A stretch of 64,000 nucleotides of DNA from Psychroserpens damuponensis (GCF_000826655.1 NZ_JXJO01000022.1:140272-204271); one strand, 5' to 3'. Shown: positions 9,651-18,704, counted from the stretch's first letter. Notes: generated by a model from the sequence alone, not told the origin. Numbers and translations are program-made.

Positions 9651-10265
9651 ATGAGTCTAGTTAGATTAAACATTAAAGGAATTTCATACAGCCAAACCCA
9701 AAATGGTGCGTATGCTCTAATTCTAAATGAAGTAGATGGTGATAGAAAACTACCAATCGTGATTGGCGCTTTTGAAGCGCAGTCCATTGCGATTGCTCTA
9801 GAAAAAGAAATTAGACCACCTAGACCACTTACCCACGATTTATTTAAAAATTTTGCAGATCGTTTTGATATTGTTGTCAAACAGGTTATTATACATAAAC
9901 TCGTTGACGGTGTTTTTTATTCTAGCCTAATTTGTGAACGTGATAAAATTGAAGAAATTATTGATGCTAGAACTAGTGATGCAATCGCTTTAGCATTGCG
10001 TTTTAAAGCACCAATATTTACCTATAAAAACATTTTAGATAAAGCCGGTATTTATCTTAAAGTTAATCCTAAAAAGGACGGTGAAGACCAAGATCAAGAT
10101 TCTATACTCGTAGATGACATGGTCGTTGAAGAGATAGAAGCTAGCATCCAAGACAATTATATGGATAAATCTCTCCAAGAATTACACACACTCTTAGAAG
10201 AAGCTGTTAATAACGAAGATTATGAAAAAGCAGCCAAAATTAGAGACGAAATTGACAAACGATAA
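9651..10265 (+). CDS. Bifunctional nuclease (BFN/DUF151) domain protein with C-terminal UVR motif
   Basis: The protein has 204 residues. Residues 1-130 form a BFN domain (GVYALILNEV-like start, LPIVIGAFEAQSIAIALE, and RTSDAIALALRFKAPIFT), a fold with reported DNase and RNase activity in plants. Residues 170-203 carry a UvrB/UvrC-type helical hairpin (LEEAVNNEDYEKAAKIRDEI), which mediates protein contacts in UvrB, UvrC and Clp adaptors. The fusion is common in Bacteroidota. The substrate is unknown. It follows etfA by 118 nt and precedes the nucleoside transporter by 12 nt, so it is probably co-transcribed with that gene. Confidence 0.85.
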   Translation: MSLVRLNIKGISYSQTQNGAYALILNEVDGDRKLPIVIGAFEAQSIAIALEKEIRPPRPLTHDLFKNFADRFDIVVKQVIIHKLVDGVFYSSLICERDKIEEIIDARTSDAIALALRFKAPIFTYKNILDKAGIYLKVNPKKDGEDQDQDSILVDDMVVEEIEASIQDNYMDKSLQELHTLLEEAVNNEDYEKAAKIRDEIDKR

Positions 10266-10277
10266 TACAAGTTTCTT

Positions 10278-12035
10278 ATGAAGAATTTTCTACTAGCTAT
10301 TGCAGCTATTTTTTTTGGACTCACATTGACTTTTGGTCAAACTTTAGAAAAAGATTGGCAATTTGAGGCTGTAAAAAATGACTCTGGTATTTCGTTATAT
10401 ACCATTCAGGATTCTGATGCATTTCAATTAAAAGATGGCGAATTTAACTATGCCATAAAAGCAATTGATACTTTAGGCGAATTTTCTGGAAATTATATGT
10501 TTCAGAATAACTTATTAGTTCTCTATTATGACGTACCTACAGAAAAAATTGAACGTTATAAAATTTCCGAATTAACAGATTCTACACTAGTATTTGCCAA
10601 TAAATTGCAAAGTTTTAGTTTTAAATCTGCATCAAATGTTACCGCAGTTGTTGAAACAAAAGAAGACGTTACAGGAAGTATCATACCTAGTCAAGGATTT
10701 TCAATACATAGTTTATGGCGCGGAGTTCTTGGTATGATTTCTCTAATTTGCATTGCGTTTTTATTTAGTAGTAATCGTAAAGGTATTAATTGGAAAACCG
10801 TAGGTATTGGTTTGGCACTGCAACTCATTATCGCTATTGGAGTTTTAAAAGTTGATTTTGTAAAAACAATTTTTGAATTTATCGGACAAGGTTTTATAGA
10901 AATTCTAAGCTATACAAAAGCAGGAAGTGAGTTTCTATTTGGTGGTATGCTCGATATCACTTCCTTCGGATTTATTTTCGCATTTCAAATACTGCCTACA
11001 ATTATATTCTTCTCAGCACTAACTTCAGTTTTATTCTATTTAGGATTAATTCAAAAAGTAGTAAAAGGTATGGGCTGGCTGCTTTCTAAAGTTTTAGGAA
11101 TCTCTGGAGCAGAAAGTTTAAGTGTTGCTGGTAACATCTTTTTAGGTCAAACTGAGGCACCATTATTAATTAAGGCGTATTTAGATAGAATGAATAAGTC
11201 TGAAATACTCCTTGTCATGATTGGTGGTATGGCAACCGTTGCAGGTGCTGTACTTGCTGCATACATTGGTTTTCTTGGTGGTGAAGATGAAGCTTTACAG
11301 TTATTCTATGCAAAACATTTATTAGCAGCTTCTGTAATGGCAGCTCCTGGTGCTATCGTGATTTCAAAAATATTGTTTCCTCAAACCGAAAAGGTAAATA
11401 CCGACGTACATGTATCACAAGAAAAAATTGGTTCTAATATATTAGAAGCCATTGCCAACGGAACAACAGAAGGCTTACGATTAGCTGTAAATGTAGGCGC
11501 TATGTTATTAGTGTTTGTAGCATTTATTGCTATGTTTAATGGTATTCTTGGAGGTATAGCAGGTTTTGATGGTTTCACTATAGAATTTTTAAATATCAAA
11601 TGGCATTTCACATCATTAAATGAGATTATTGCTGCAAATACGCCTTATGATTCTCTATCTTTAGAATTTATATTAGGCTATGTGTTTGCACCTCTAATGT
11701 GGCTTATTGGTGTTGCTACGGAAGACATGGCGCTTATGGGACAACTTTTAGGTATCAAATTAGCAGCTAGTGAATTTATTGGATATATTCAATTAGCAGA
11801 CTTGAAAAATGCTGCGAATGCAACGCATTTAAAATACGAAAAATCTATTATCATGGCCACCTATATGTTATGTGGGTTTGCAAACTTTGCATCAATTGGA
11901 ATACAAATTGGTGGTATTGGATCTTTAGCTCCTGGACAACGCAAGCAACTCTCAAAATTTGGAATGAAAGCCTTAATTGGTGGTACGTTAGCATCGTTAA
12001 TTTCAGCGACAATTGCTGGTATGATTATAGGATAA
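10278..12035 (+). CDS. Concentrative nucleoside transporter (NupC/CNT family) with extracytoplasmic N-terminal domain
   Basis: This 585-residue inner-membrane symporter imports nucleosides with Na+ or H+. A signal peptide (ending near LTFGQ, residue 21) and about 125 polar residues precede the CNT core. The core has the re-entrant GQTEAPLLIKAYLD motif, an NVGAMLLVFVAFIAM helix, an ATEDMALMGQLLG segment and the late EFIGYIQLADL motif. Typical NupC has about 400 residues, so the N-terminal domain is an addition seen in Bacteroidota. It fits with thyA and the folK-dNK gene elsewhere in the window as part of nucleoside salvage. Confidence 0.9.
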   Translation: MKNFLLAIAAIFFGLTLTFGQTLEKDWQFEAVKNDSGISLYTIQDSDAFQLKDGEFNYAIKAIDTLGEFSGNYMFQNNLLVLYYDVPTEKIERYKISELTDSTLVFANKLQSFSFKSASNVTAVVETKEDVTGSIIPSQGFSIHSLWRGVLGMISLICIAFLFSSNRKGINWKTVGIGLALQLIIAIGVLKVDFVKTIFEFIGQGFIEILSYTKAGSEFLFGGMLDITSFGFIFAFQILPTIIFFSALTSVLFYLGLIQKVVKGMGWLLSKVLGISGAESLSVAGNIFLGQTEAPLLIKAYLDRMNKSEILLVMIGGMATVAGAVLAAYIGFLGGEDEALQLFYAKHLLAASVMAAPGAIVISKILFPQTEKVNTDVHVSQEKIGSNILEAIANGTTEGLRLAVNVGAMLLVFVAFIAMFNGILGGIAGFDGFTIEFLNIKWHFTSLNEIIAANTPYDSLSLEFILGYVFAPLMWLIGVATEDMALMGQLLGIKLAASEFIGYIQLADLKNAANATHLKYEKSIIMATYMLCGFANFASIGIQIGGIGSLAPGQRKQLSKFGMKALIGGTLASLISATIAGMIIG

Positions 12036-12050
12036 TAAACACTCAACACA

Positions 12051-12560
12051 ATGAAAAACACACTTATCATTATAATGGCTATTGCATGTTTTAATGTTAT
12101 TTCAGCACAAAAAGATGTTAATATAGAATTCACAACAGATAAAAATGTGATACTCAATGGCACAACACTTACTACTGAAACATCAGTAGAAGATATTAAA
12201 ACGATACTAGGAACTCCTACAGTATACAAATCTTATAGTAGCGGTAAAACAAATTACCATTATAATGATCTTGGTATTGCATTTCATACCGTTAAAGACA
12301 AGTTACTTTTTATTGGTGTAAATTTTAATTGGGATGGAGACAAAACGTTTCCTGAAAATTCGTACACAGGTACGTTTAAAATCGATGACTTGTTAATCGA
12401 CAAAACATCTGGAAATTCCATAATTGACAACATTAAAATGGTAGATGTAATAGCTATAATGCCAAATCTATATATGTCAAATCCAAAAGTAGAATCCACT
12501 CCAATGATTATAGGTTTTAAAGACGATGTAGTTACTCAAATTGGTTTTGAGTTTCACTAA
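12051..12560 (+). CDS. Uncharacterised secreted protein
   Basis: I do not recognise a named function. The 169-residue protein has a signal peptide (MKNTLIIIMAIACFNVISAQ) and should be periplasmic or surface-exposed. The mature part is rich in beta strands, with a TLTTETSVEDIKTILGTP segment that resembles short bacterial domains placed before a GTP(x)YK(x)Y turn. It starts 15 nt after the nucleoside transporter stop and ends before a strong terminator, so it is the last gene of that operon. Transport-linked work is only a guess. Confidence 0.75.
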   Translation: MKNTLIIIMAIACFNVISAQKDVNIEFTTDKNVILNGTTLTTETSVEDIKTILGTPTVYKSYSSGKTNYHYNDLGIAFHTVKDKLLFIGVNFNWDGDKTFPENSYTGTFKIDDLLIDKTSGNSIIDNIKMVDVIAIMPNLYMSNPKVESTPMIIGFKDDVVTQIGFEFH

Positions 12561-12598
12561 GTTGAGTTCTAACATAGTTAATAACTTTTAATATTATA

Positions 12599-12640
12599 AA
12601 GGGTTGAAATCGTAAAGATTCAACCCTTATTTTTATTTTT
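12599..12640 (+). terminator. Intrinsic terminator of the bfn-nupC operon
   Basis: AAGGGTTGAA (12599-12608) pairs perfectly with TTCAACCCTT (12619-12628) around a 10-nt loop and is followed by a T-rich tract. Confidence 0.85.
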
Positions 12641-12671
12641 ATTTTCTGAAAATATTACGTTTAATTTAAAG

Positions 12672-12693
12672 AGATTTCCGTTTTCACGGAAAG
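12672..12693 (+). repeat. 22-bp palindromic repeat copy A, just before thyA
   Basis: AGATT-TCCG-TTTTCA-CGGAAAG: the arms TTTCCG and CGGAAA are inverted repeats. Two more copies lie at 28891-28912 and 28926-28947. The copy ends 5 nt before the thyA ATG, the same spacing as before trmH. Confidence 0.6.
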
Positions 12694-12698
12694 TAAAC

Positions 12699-13523
12699 AT
12701 GAAACAATACCACGACTTAGTAAAGCACGTTTTAGAACAAGGTAATGAAAAAGGTGATCGTACAGGAACAGGAACAAAAAGTGTTTTTGGTCATCAAATG
12801 CGTTTTGATTTAAGCGAAGGTTTCCCAATGGTAACCACAAAAAAATTGCATTTAAAATCTATTATCTATGAATTACTTTGGTTTTTAAAAGGCGATACAA
12901 ATATTAATTATCTCACCGAAAATGGAGTTAAAATTTGGAACTCTTGGGCAGACAAAAATGGCGATTTAGGTCCTGTTTATGGTCATCAATGGCGTAACTG
13001 GAACAATGACGATATCGATCAAATTAAAGATGTTATAAAAACCCTCAAAAATAACCCAAATAGTCGCCGTATGATGGTATCTGCTTGGAATCCTTCGGTT
13101 ATGCCAGACACCTCAAAATCATTTGATGAAAACGTAGCTAATGGAAAAGCTGCTTTACCACCTTGTCATGCTTTTTTTCAGTTTTATGTTGCCGACGGAA
13201 AATTGTCTTGTCAATTATACCAACGTAGTGCAGATATCTTTTTAGGAGTACCTTTTAATATTGCATCTTATGCATTGTTCACTATGATGATGGCTCAAGT
13301 TTGTGGTTATCAACCTGGAGAATTTATACACACTTTTGGTGATGCACATATATACAGCAATCACTTTGAGCAATTAGAATTACAATTATCTAGAGAACTA
13401 AGACCACTGCCTACAATGACATTAAATCCAGATGTAAAAAATATTTTTGATTTTAAGTTTGAAGATTTTACCCTAGAAAATTATAATCCGCATCCACATA
13501 TTAAAGGCGCTGTAGCAGTATAA
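12699..13523 (+). CDS. thyA: Thymidylate synthase
   Basis: ThyA converts dUMP and methylene-tetrahydrofolate to dTMP and dihydrofolate. The protein has 274 residues. The catalytic Cys156 lies in LPPCHAFFQ, and [17 protein letters not shown] and the [13 protein letters not shown] segment are intact. An insert around residues 138-150 ([13 protein letters not shown]) makes it about ten residues longer than the E. coli enzyme. The dihydrofolate it makes is recycled by the DHFR encoded 0.7 kb downstream. It is a single-gene unit with terminators on both sides. Confidence 0.97.
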   Translation: MKQYHDLVKHVLEQGNEKGDRTGTGTKSVFGHQMRFDLSEGFPMVTTKKLHLKSIIYELLWFLKGDTNINYLTENGVKIWNSWADKNGDLGPVYGHQWRNWNNDDIDQIKDVIKTLKNNPNSRRMMVSAWNPSVMPDTSKSFDENVANGKAALPPCHAFFQFYVADGKLSCQLYQRSADIFLGVPFNIASYALFTMMMAQVCGYQPGEFIHTFGDAHIYSNHFEQLELQLSRELRPLPTMTLNPDVKNIFDFKFEDFTLENYNPHPHIKGAVAV

Positions 13524-13560
13524 ATAGTTGTATTTTAAAACACAGTACATTTAAAAACAA

Positions 13561-13594
13561 AAAAAGAGCTCTCATCATGATGAAGGCTCTTTTT
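13561..13594. terminator. Bidirectional terminator between thyA and the CBM48 gene
   Basis: AAAAAGAGC (13561-13569) pairs with GCTCTTTTT (13586-13594). T-runs on both strands serve the convergent genes on each side. Confidence 0.75.
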
Positions 13595-13619
13595 TTACAA
13601 CTATATTTTTAACTGTTAT

Positions 13620-13919
13620 TTACAGATTTAAAACACCGTTTTCAGCACCAGCAAAATCGCTCCATGCGTAGGCATCTGCTTGTTCATCGTTAACGTAAGT
13701 TCCGTCAACTAAATATCTAAACTCATAAGAGTTATCTTTCTCCAAATCTACAGTACCTTTGAAAGTACCGTTCTTTAATTTTTTAAGTTGCACAGCTTTT
13801 TTATCATTCCATTCGTTAAATGATCCTACTACTGTTACTTTTTTTGCATCCTCTGCTGGTACCGAAAATGTTACCTTACAAATAGGCTTGCTTTTTAAAA
13901 ATTGTTTTTTAATTGCCAT
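13620..13919 (-). CDS. Small glycogen-binding (CBM48/AMPK-beta-like) domain protein
   Basis: This 99-residue protein consists almost entirely of one early-set carbohydrate-binding fold: VTVVGSFNEWN (about 28-38), then GTFKGTVDLEKDNSYEFRYLVDG and a short AENGVLNL end. These are the landmarks of CBM48 or AMPK beta glycogen-recognition modules. It has no catalytic domain and no signal peptide, so it should be a cytoplasmic glycan-binding or regulatory protein. No glycogen enzyme is encoded nearby. It is transcribed alone from a well-formed promoter. Confidence 0.85.
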   Translation of the reverse strand: MAIKKQFLKSKPICKVTFSVPAEDAKKVTVVGSFNEWNDKKAVQLKKLKNGTFKGTVDLEKDNSYEFRYLVDGTYVNDEQADAYAWSDFAGAENGVLNL

Positions 13920-13941
13920 ATTAATTGTTAATTAATTTACA

Positions 13942-13972
13942 CAAATGTATAAAAGAAAGATTGATACTCAAA
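13942..13972 (-). promoter_or_regulatory. Strong Bacteroidota-type promoter for the CBM48 gene
   Basis: On the minus strand, TTTG (13969-13972), a 19-nt spacer and TACATTTG (13942-13949) match the -33/-7 consensus TTTG-N19-TAnnTTTG exactly, 23 nt before the start codon. Confidence 0.8.
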
Positions 13973-14217
13973 CGAATACCTTTTGGCAATATGAAGATTT
14001 ATCAATTTCTTAACGAAGGACTTCTTATAATTTCAACTATGAAAAAATAAGCTTTAAAAATTATGATATCTACAATACGCCAAAACAAGCCTTACTACTT
14101 GATTTACAAAATATTAAACACTAAAACGTTTTCGTGCTTTGCTCATTTCCGAAGTAAAAAATAATTACAACGTTTACGTTAAAAACTGTAACTTTACATT
14201 TATAAGTATTTTGATTT
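13973..14217. other. Gene-free stretch before the 2TM-DHFR gene
   Basis: No gene is visible. It holds one copy of the recurrent 8-mer (14147-14154) and a -7-like box TAACTTTA at 14189-14196, which may drive the 2TM-DHFR gene. Confidence 0.4.
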
Positions 14218-15153
14218 ATGTTCGGTAAAAAGAAAACAATTCCTCAGATAGATAAAGAACAATTAGCATTAATAAAATATGCTGAAAAACGCATTAAACA
14301 AAAAAAAGGTGTTTATGTTCATTTTGTTATATTTTTAATTGGAGCTGTAATTTTAATTTTAGCTAATACGGTTTTAGGTATTGGCGAAACGTTTAAAATT
14401 GCAGGACTTGATTGGTTTGTAATTGCGATTGTTTTATGGTTAGCATTTTTTGTATATCACTTTGTGAGTGTATTTATAACTCATAAATTTATGGGTAAAG
14501 ATTGGGAAGACCAACAACGAGAATCTCTCGTGGCCAAACAACAAGAACGCATTAATAAAATTAAGCAAGAATTAATAAAGGAAGAGACAGAAATGGCCAA
14601 ATCTGAAGTGTTCAATGAACGTATATTAGAGGCAGTACCAGCTGTAAAAAAAAAAGTTGAACGTACTATAATTGTTGCTGCTGGAGAAAACAATGCTATT
14701 GGTAAAGACAACGATTTAATTTGGCATTTAAGTGATGACCTTAAACGTTTTAAATCTCTAACAAATGGTCATCATATTATTATGGGACGTAAAACGTTTG
14801 AAAGTTTCCCAAAACCATTACCTAATCGAACTCACATTGTAATTACGCGTCAACATGATTACAAAGTTCCTGATGGTGTGATTGTTGTTCACAATATGGA
14901 AGATGCTCTTGACGCTGCAAAACGTGATAAACAACCATTCATAATTGGAGGTGGCGAAATTTACAAACAGTCTATGGGTATAGCTGACAAAATTGAAATC
15001 ACACGTGTGCACCATAATTTCCCACATGCAGACACATTTTTTCCAAATATTGATAGGTCAAAGTGGAAAGAAATAGATAGAATAGAACGTAAAAAAGATG
15101 AGAAACATGAATTTGCTTTTACATTTTTGACTTATGAGAGAAAATCTTTCTAA
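14218..15153 (+). CDS. folA: Membrane-anchored dihydrofolate reductase: 2TM domain fused to DHFR
   Basis: DHFR reduces dihydrofolate to tetrahydrofolate with NADPH. Residues 1-145 form a 2TM domain with helices at about 32-50 and 65-88, followed by a charged coiled linker. Residues 148-311 are a full DHFR: IIVAAGENNAIGKDNDLIWH, the active-site Asp174 in SDDLKRFK, MGRKTFESFP (189-198) and the nucleotide-binding FIIGGGEIY (241-249). A run of ten A (14646-14655) encodes Lys144-146 at the junction. One base gained or lost there would end translation within a few codons and release the 2TM part alone. DHFR is usually free in the cytoplasm, so a membrane tether is unusual. Confidence 0.9.
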   Translation: MFGKKKTIPQIDKEQLALIKYAEKRIKQKKGVYVHFVIFLIGAVILILANTVLGIGETFKIAGLDWFVIAIVLWLAFFVYHFVSVFITHKFMGKDWEDQQRESLVAKQQERINKIKQELIKEETEMAKSEVFNERILEAVPAVKKKVERTIIVAAGENNAIGKDNDLIWHLSDDLKRFKSLTNGHHIIMGRKTFESFPKPLPNRTHIVITRQHDYKVPDGVIVVHNMEDALDAAKRDKQPFIIGGGEIYKQSMGIADKIEITRVHHNFPHADTFFPNIDRSKWKEIDRIERKKDEKHEFAFTFLTYERKSF

Positions 15154-15200
15154 TAAAATTCATACAAATTTTACCAACTTTAAATGACTAATTTTACTTC

Positions 15201-16754
15201 ATGATTAAAGCCTTACAACTACGCATCAACCTGCATGAAGAAGGAAAACCAAACGGATTGCTCTATAAAGCAGCTTATGATTTGGATGTAAAAGCTTCTG
15301 AAATTTCTGGAATTAAAATTCTTAGAAAATCAATTGATGCTCGTAAATCTAAAATCATGTTTAACTACAAAGTTGAAGTTTACGTGAACGAGCCAATGCC
15401 AGAAAATTCAGCTTACACATTTGATTATAAAGATGTTTTTGAAGCAAAACCAATTCACATTATAGGTTTTGGTCCTGCAGGAATGTATGCTGCTTTACGA
15501 TGTCTAGAACTTGGATTTAAACCCATCGTTTTAGAACGCGGTAAAAATGTGCAAGATAGACGACGAGATTTAAAAGCCATTAATCAAGATCATCATGTTA
15601 ATGAAGATTCTAATTATTGCTTTGGAGAAGGTGGTGCTGGTACGTATAGCGACGGAAAATTATATACTAGAAGTCTCAAGCGTGGTGATGTGAGAAAGAT
15701 ATTTGAAAACTTAGTTTTTCATGGTGCCACAGATCAAATTCTTGTTGATGCACATCCACATATCGGAACCAATAAGCTTCCAAAAGTGGTTAAAAATATT
15801 CGAGAAACCATTTTAAAATTTGGTGGTGAGGTGCATTTTGAAACACGAGTAACCAATTTCAATATTAAAAATAATCAAATACAATCGTTAAGTCTCAATA
15901 ACGGAAACGAATTAGATGTCAAAAAAGTGATTTTAGCAACAGGACATTCTGCTAGAGACATTTACTATTTGCTCAACGACAAAAACATAAAATTACAAGC
16001 AAAATCGTTTGCCATGGGAGTTCGTGTAGAGCATCCACAACACATTATTGACGGCATCCAATACCATTGCAAAGGCGAGCAAAGGGATGAATTATTACCT
16101 GCGGCATCCTATAGTTTAGTAAACCAAGTCAACGACAGAGGTGTATATTCATTTTGCATGTGTCCTGGCGGATTTATTGTACCTGCAGCAACTGCAAATG
16201 GCGAAGTTGTTGTGAATGGGATGTCACCATCAAAACGTAATAATGAGTACGCAAATTCTGGTATAGTTGTAGAAATAAACTCAGATAGAGACCTCTACAA
16301 ATACGAGCAACATGGTGCCTTAAAAGGTCTAGAATATCAAAAAGACTTAGAACGTTTAGCTTTTACTTCTGGTGGACGAACACAAACTGCACCTGCACAA
16401 CGACTCACCGATTTTGTAGAAGGAAAACTATCAAATGACTTAAACTCAACTTCATATCAACCTGGTTTAAAATCTGCTCCACTACACTCTTTATTACCAA
16501 AATTAATTGGAGGTTCTCTTCGGAAAGGTTTTAAAGCTTTTGGAGAAAAAATGCATGGTTATTATACTGCTGAAGCTAATATAATTGGTGTAGAATCTAG
16601 AACCTCATCTCCTGTGAATATTCCAAGAAATGAAAAATTAAAACATCCCGAAATTCCCAATCTTTTTCCTTGTGGTGAAGGTGGTGGTTATGCTGGCGGA
16701 ATTATTTCTGCTGCTATGGATGGAGAGCGATGTGCCGAAGCTGCTTGCTCTTAA
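15201..16754 (+). CDS. FAD-dependent dehydrogenase (COG2509-type NAD(P)/FAD oxidoreductase)
   Basis: The protein has 517 residues. After about 90 N-terminal residues comes a Rossmann FAD-binding motif (IIGFGPAGMYAALRCLELG) ending in the acidic IVLERG. Then come FGEGGAGTYSDGKLYTR, a VILATGHSARD strand, and the C-terminal FPCGEGGGYAGGIISAAMDG, which closes over FAD. This layout marks the conserved but poorly characterised COG2509 flavoproteins. The substrate is unknown. It is encoded 47 nt after the DHFR gene and may share its transcript. Confidence 0.85.
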   Translation: MIKALQLRINLHEEGKPNGLLYKAAYDLDVKASEISGIKILRKSIDARKSKIMFNYKVEVYVNEPMPENSAYTFDYKDVFEAKPIHIIGFGPAGMYAALRCLELGFKPIVLERGKNVQDRRRDLKAINQDHHVNEDSNYCFGEGGAGTYSDGKLYTRSLKRGDVRKIFENLVFHGATDQILVDAHPHIGTNKLPKVVKNIRETILKFGGEVHFETRVTNFNIKNNQIQSLSLNNGNELDVKKVILATGHSARDIYYLLNDKNIKLQAKSFAMGVRVEHPQHIIDGIQYHCKGEQRDELLPAASYSLVNQVNDRGVYSFCMCPGGFIVPAATANGEVVVNGMSPSKRNNEYANSGIVVEINSDRDLYKYEQHGALKGLEYQKDLERLAFTSGGRTQTAPAQRLTDFVEGKLSNDLNSTSYQPGLKSAPLHSLLPKLIGGSLRKGFKAFGEKMHGYYTAEANIIGVESRTSSPVNIPRNEKLKHPEIPNLFPCGEGGGYAGGIISAAMDGERCAEAACS

Positions 16755-16819
16755 TTTTTTGTCTGTATTAAATGGCCTAATTATCGTTAATAAGGGATTT
16801 TCAGTAAAATAATTATTCC

Positions 16820-16827
16820 TATTTTTG
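16820..16827 (+). promoter_or_regulatory. -7 box of the fabD promoter
   Basis: TATTTTTG matches TAnnTTTG exactly. No clear TTG is seen at the expected -33 position. The start codon lies only about 20 nt downstream, which implies a very short leader. Confidence 0.55.
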
Positions 16828-16846
16828 CAACTTAAATTTGATGACA

Positions 16847-17740
16847 ATGAATGCATATATTTTTCCTGGCCAAGGTGCACAATTCTCAGGAATGGGACTT
16901 GATTTATACGAAAACTCTCCATTAGCACAAGAATTATTTGAAAATGCTAATAAAATTTTAGGTTTCAATATCACAGACATTATGTTTGAAGGTTCTGCCG
17001 AGGACTTAAAAGAAACAAAAGTAACCCAACCTGCTATTTTTTTACACTCTGTAATTTTAGCAAAAACTTTAGGTGATAGCTTTAAACCAGATATGGTTGC
17101 TGGACATTCACTTGGAGAATTTTCAGCCTTAGTTGCAGCTGGAGCATTAACTTTTGAAGACGGTTTAAAACTTGTCTCTCAACGCGCCCAAGCCATGCAA
17201 AAAGCCTGCGAATTACAACCAAGTACTATGGCTGCTGTACTAGGTTTAGATGATGATATCGTAGAAAAAGTATGTGCCACTACAGAAGGTGTTGTAGTTG
17301 CAGCAAATTATAATTGTCCAGGTCAATTGGTGATTTCTGGAGATGTTGATGCTATTAATAAAGCCTGTGAAACATTAAAAGAAGAAGGTGCTCGTAGAGC
17401 ATTAGTTTTACCTGTTGGTGGTGCTTTTCATTCTCCTTTAATGGAGCCTGCCAGAGAAGAACTAGCTGCAGCAATTGAAAATACAACATTTAGCAAACCT
17501 AATTGTCCAATATATCAAAATGTAACGGCAACTGCAATTACAGATGAAAATGAAATTAAAGCTAATTTAATTTCACAACTAACGGCTCCTGTACGTTGGA
17601 CCCAATCTGTACAACAAATGATTGCCGATGGTGCGTCTCTTTTTACCGAGGTTGGCCCTGGAAAAGTTTTACAAGGATTAGTTAAAAAAATCAACAGAGC
17701 ATCAGAAACAGCTTCTGCTACTTTAGAACCTAACGCTTAG
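16847..17740 (+). CDS. fabD: Malonyl-CoA:acyl-carrier-protein transacylase
   Basis: FabD loads malonate onto acyl carrier protein to start fatty-acid elongation. The first residues, MNAYIFPGQGAQFSGMG, match the family N-terminus, so ATG 16847 is preferred over ATG 16841 or TTG 16838. The nucleophile Ser88 lies in GHSLGEFSA, and the catalytic His is in VGGAFHSPLM. The 297-residue length is normal. The rest of the fatty-acid cluster is not here. lspA follows 5 nt after the stop and is probably co-transcribed. Confidence 0.95.
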   Translation: MNAYIFPGQGAQFSGMGLDLYENSPLAQELFENANKILGFNITDIMFEGSAEDLKETKVTQPAIFLHSVILAKTLGDSFKPDMVAGHSLGEFSALVAAGALTFEDGLKLVSQRAQAMQKACELQPSTMAAVLGLDDDIVEKVCATTEGVVVAANYNCPGQLVISGDVDAINKACETLKEEGARRALVLPVGGAFHSPLMEPAREELAAAIENTTFSKPNCPIYQNVTATAITDENEIKANLISQLTAPVRWTQSVQQMIADGASLFTEVGPGKVLQGLVKKINRASETASATLEPNA

Positions 17741-17745
17741 TTTTT

Positions 17746-18243
17746 ATGAAGTTATCGAGAACGACTAGCATTATTCTAATTATCGTATTTAACATTGCTA
17801 TAGACCAAATCTCTAAAGTACTAGTACGTGCTAATTTTGCATATGGCGAAGTAAAACAATTGATAGGAGAAACATTTGTTATGCAATATGTAGAAAACGA
17901 AGGTGCATTTTTAGGAATGGGAAGTGACATGAATTCTACATTAAAATTATTACTACTACTCATCCTTCCTTCCTTAGTATTAGGATACCTTATATATTAT
18001 ATTATCACAAATAAATCACTAGATAAATTGAGTCTCATCTCACTTTGTTGTATCGCAGGTGGTGGAATCGCTAATGTATTTGACCGCATTGCTTTTGGGT
18101 CTGTTACAGATTTCTTTCACATTGATTTAGGAGGTGTTTTTAGAACAGGGATTTTTAATGTTGCAGATATGTCTGTAAGCTTTGGAATGATTGTATTACT
18201 TTTTACAACACTATTTTCTAAGAATAAGAATCAAACAGTATAA
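17746..18243 (+). CDS. lspA: Lipoprotein signal peptidase (signal peptidase II)
   Basis: LspA is the inner-membrane aspartyl protease that cleaves prolipoprotein signal peptides before the lipid-modified Cys. The 165-residue protein has four predicted membrane helices. Conserved elements are D20 in IDQISK, NEGAFLG (51-57) and the catalytic Asp pair D113 (NVFDR) and D141 (NVADM). It would process the lipoproteins encoded at 22301, 42733, 60807 and 61393. Confidence 0.96.
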   Translation: MKLSRTTSIILIIVFNIAIDQISKVLVRANFAYGEVKQLIGETFVMQYVENEGAFLGMGSDMNSTLKLLLLLILPSLVLGYLIYYIITNKSLDKLSLISLCCIAGGGIANVFDRIAFGSVTDFFHIDLGGVFRTGIFNVADMSVSFGMIVLLFTTLFSKNKNQTV

Positions 18244-18277
18244 AAAAAAGTGGCTTCAAATTTGAAGCCACTTTTTT
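18244..18277. terminator. Bidirectional terminator after lspA
   Basis: A perfect palindrome centred between 18260 and 18261 (AAGTGGCTTCAAA and its complement) has A and T runs on its flanks. It serves lspA and the convergent small gene. Confidence 0.85.
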
Positions 18278-18280
18278 AAA

Positions 18281-18472
18281 TTATTTTGCTAAACTTATAG
18301 TCTCACAATCTTTAATTTCACCATAATACGTTTCTCGGTATTTGTGAATTGTTTTGTAAGGAATACTCAAGAATTGCTTCTTGATGTATGTAACGTTTGT
18401 AGTCAAAACACCCATTTTTTTGGTAAACCTGGCTTCGGGTTTAGTTTCTCTTTTAACACTAATCAATTTCAT
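18281..18472 (-). CDS. Small conserved flavobacterial protein of unknown function
   Basis: This basic 63-residue cytoplasmic protein starts MKLISVKRETKPEARF and has a YIKKQFLSIPYKTIHKYRETY core. I recall near-identical short proteins annotated as hypothetical in other Flavobacteriaceae, which supports a real gene. The high Lys/Arg content could suit nucleic-acid or ribosome binding, but that is speculation. It has its own terminator, shared with lspA. Confidence 0.65.
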   Translation of the reverse strand: MKLISVKRETKPEARFTKKMGVLTTNVTYIKKQFLSIPYKTIHKYRETYYGEIKDCETISLAK

Positions 18473-18704
18473 TGGTTTTCATTTATCATTAACTCCAAAG
18501 AAACAAAGTAGAATGACCAACTCCAAGTTAGAAGCATTAAATCATTGTTAATCAATTTGTTAAATCACATATCTTCAAAGAATAGAGCTATAATTATCAA
18601 ATTAGCAATTAAAGCAAGGTTTCTTTAATAGATTTATAATGCAATTTTGTGGGTTTTCCTTAAATATTCACAGGTATGATCAAGACTGATTCATTAGTTA
18701 CGAA

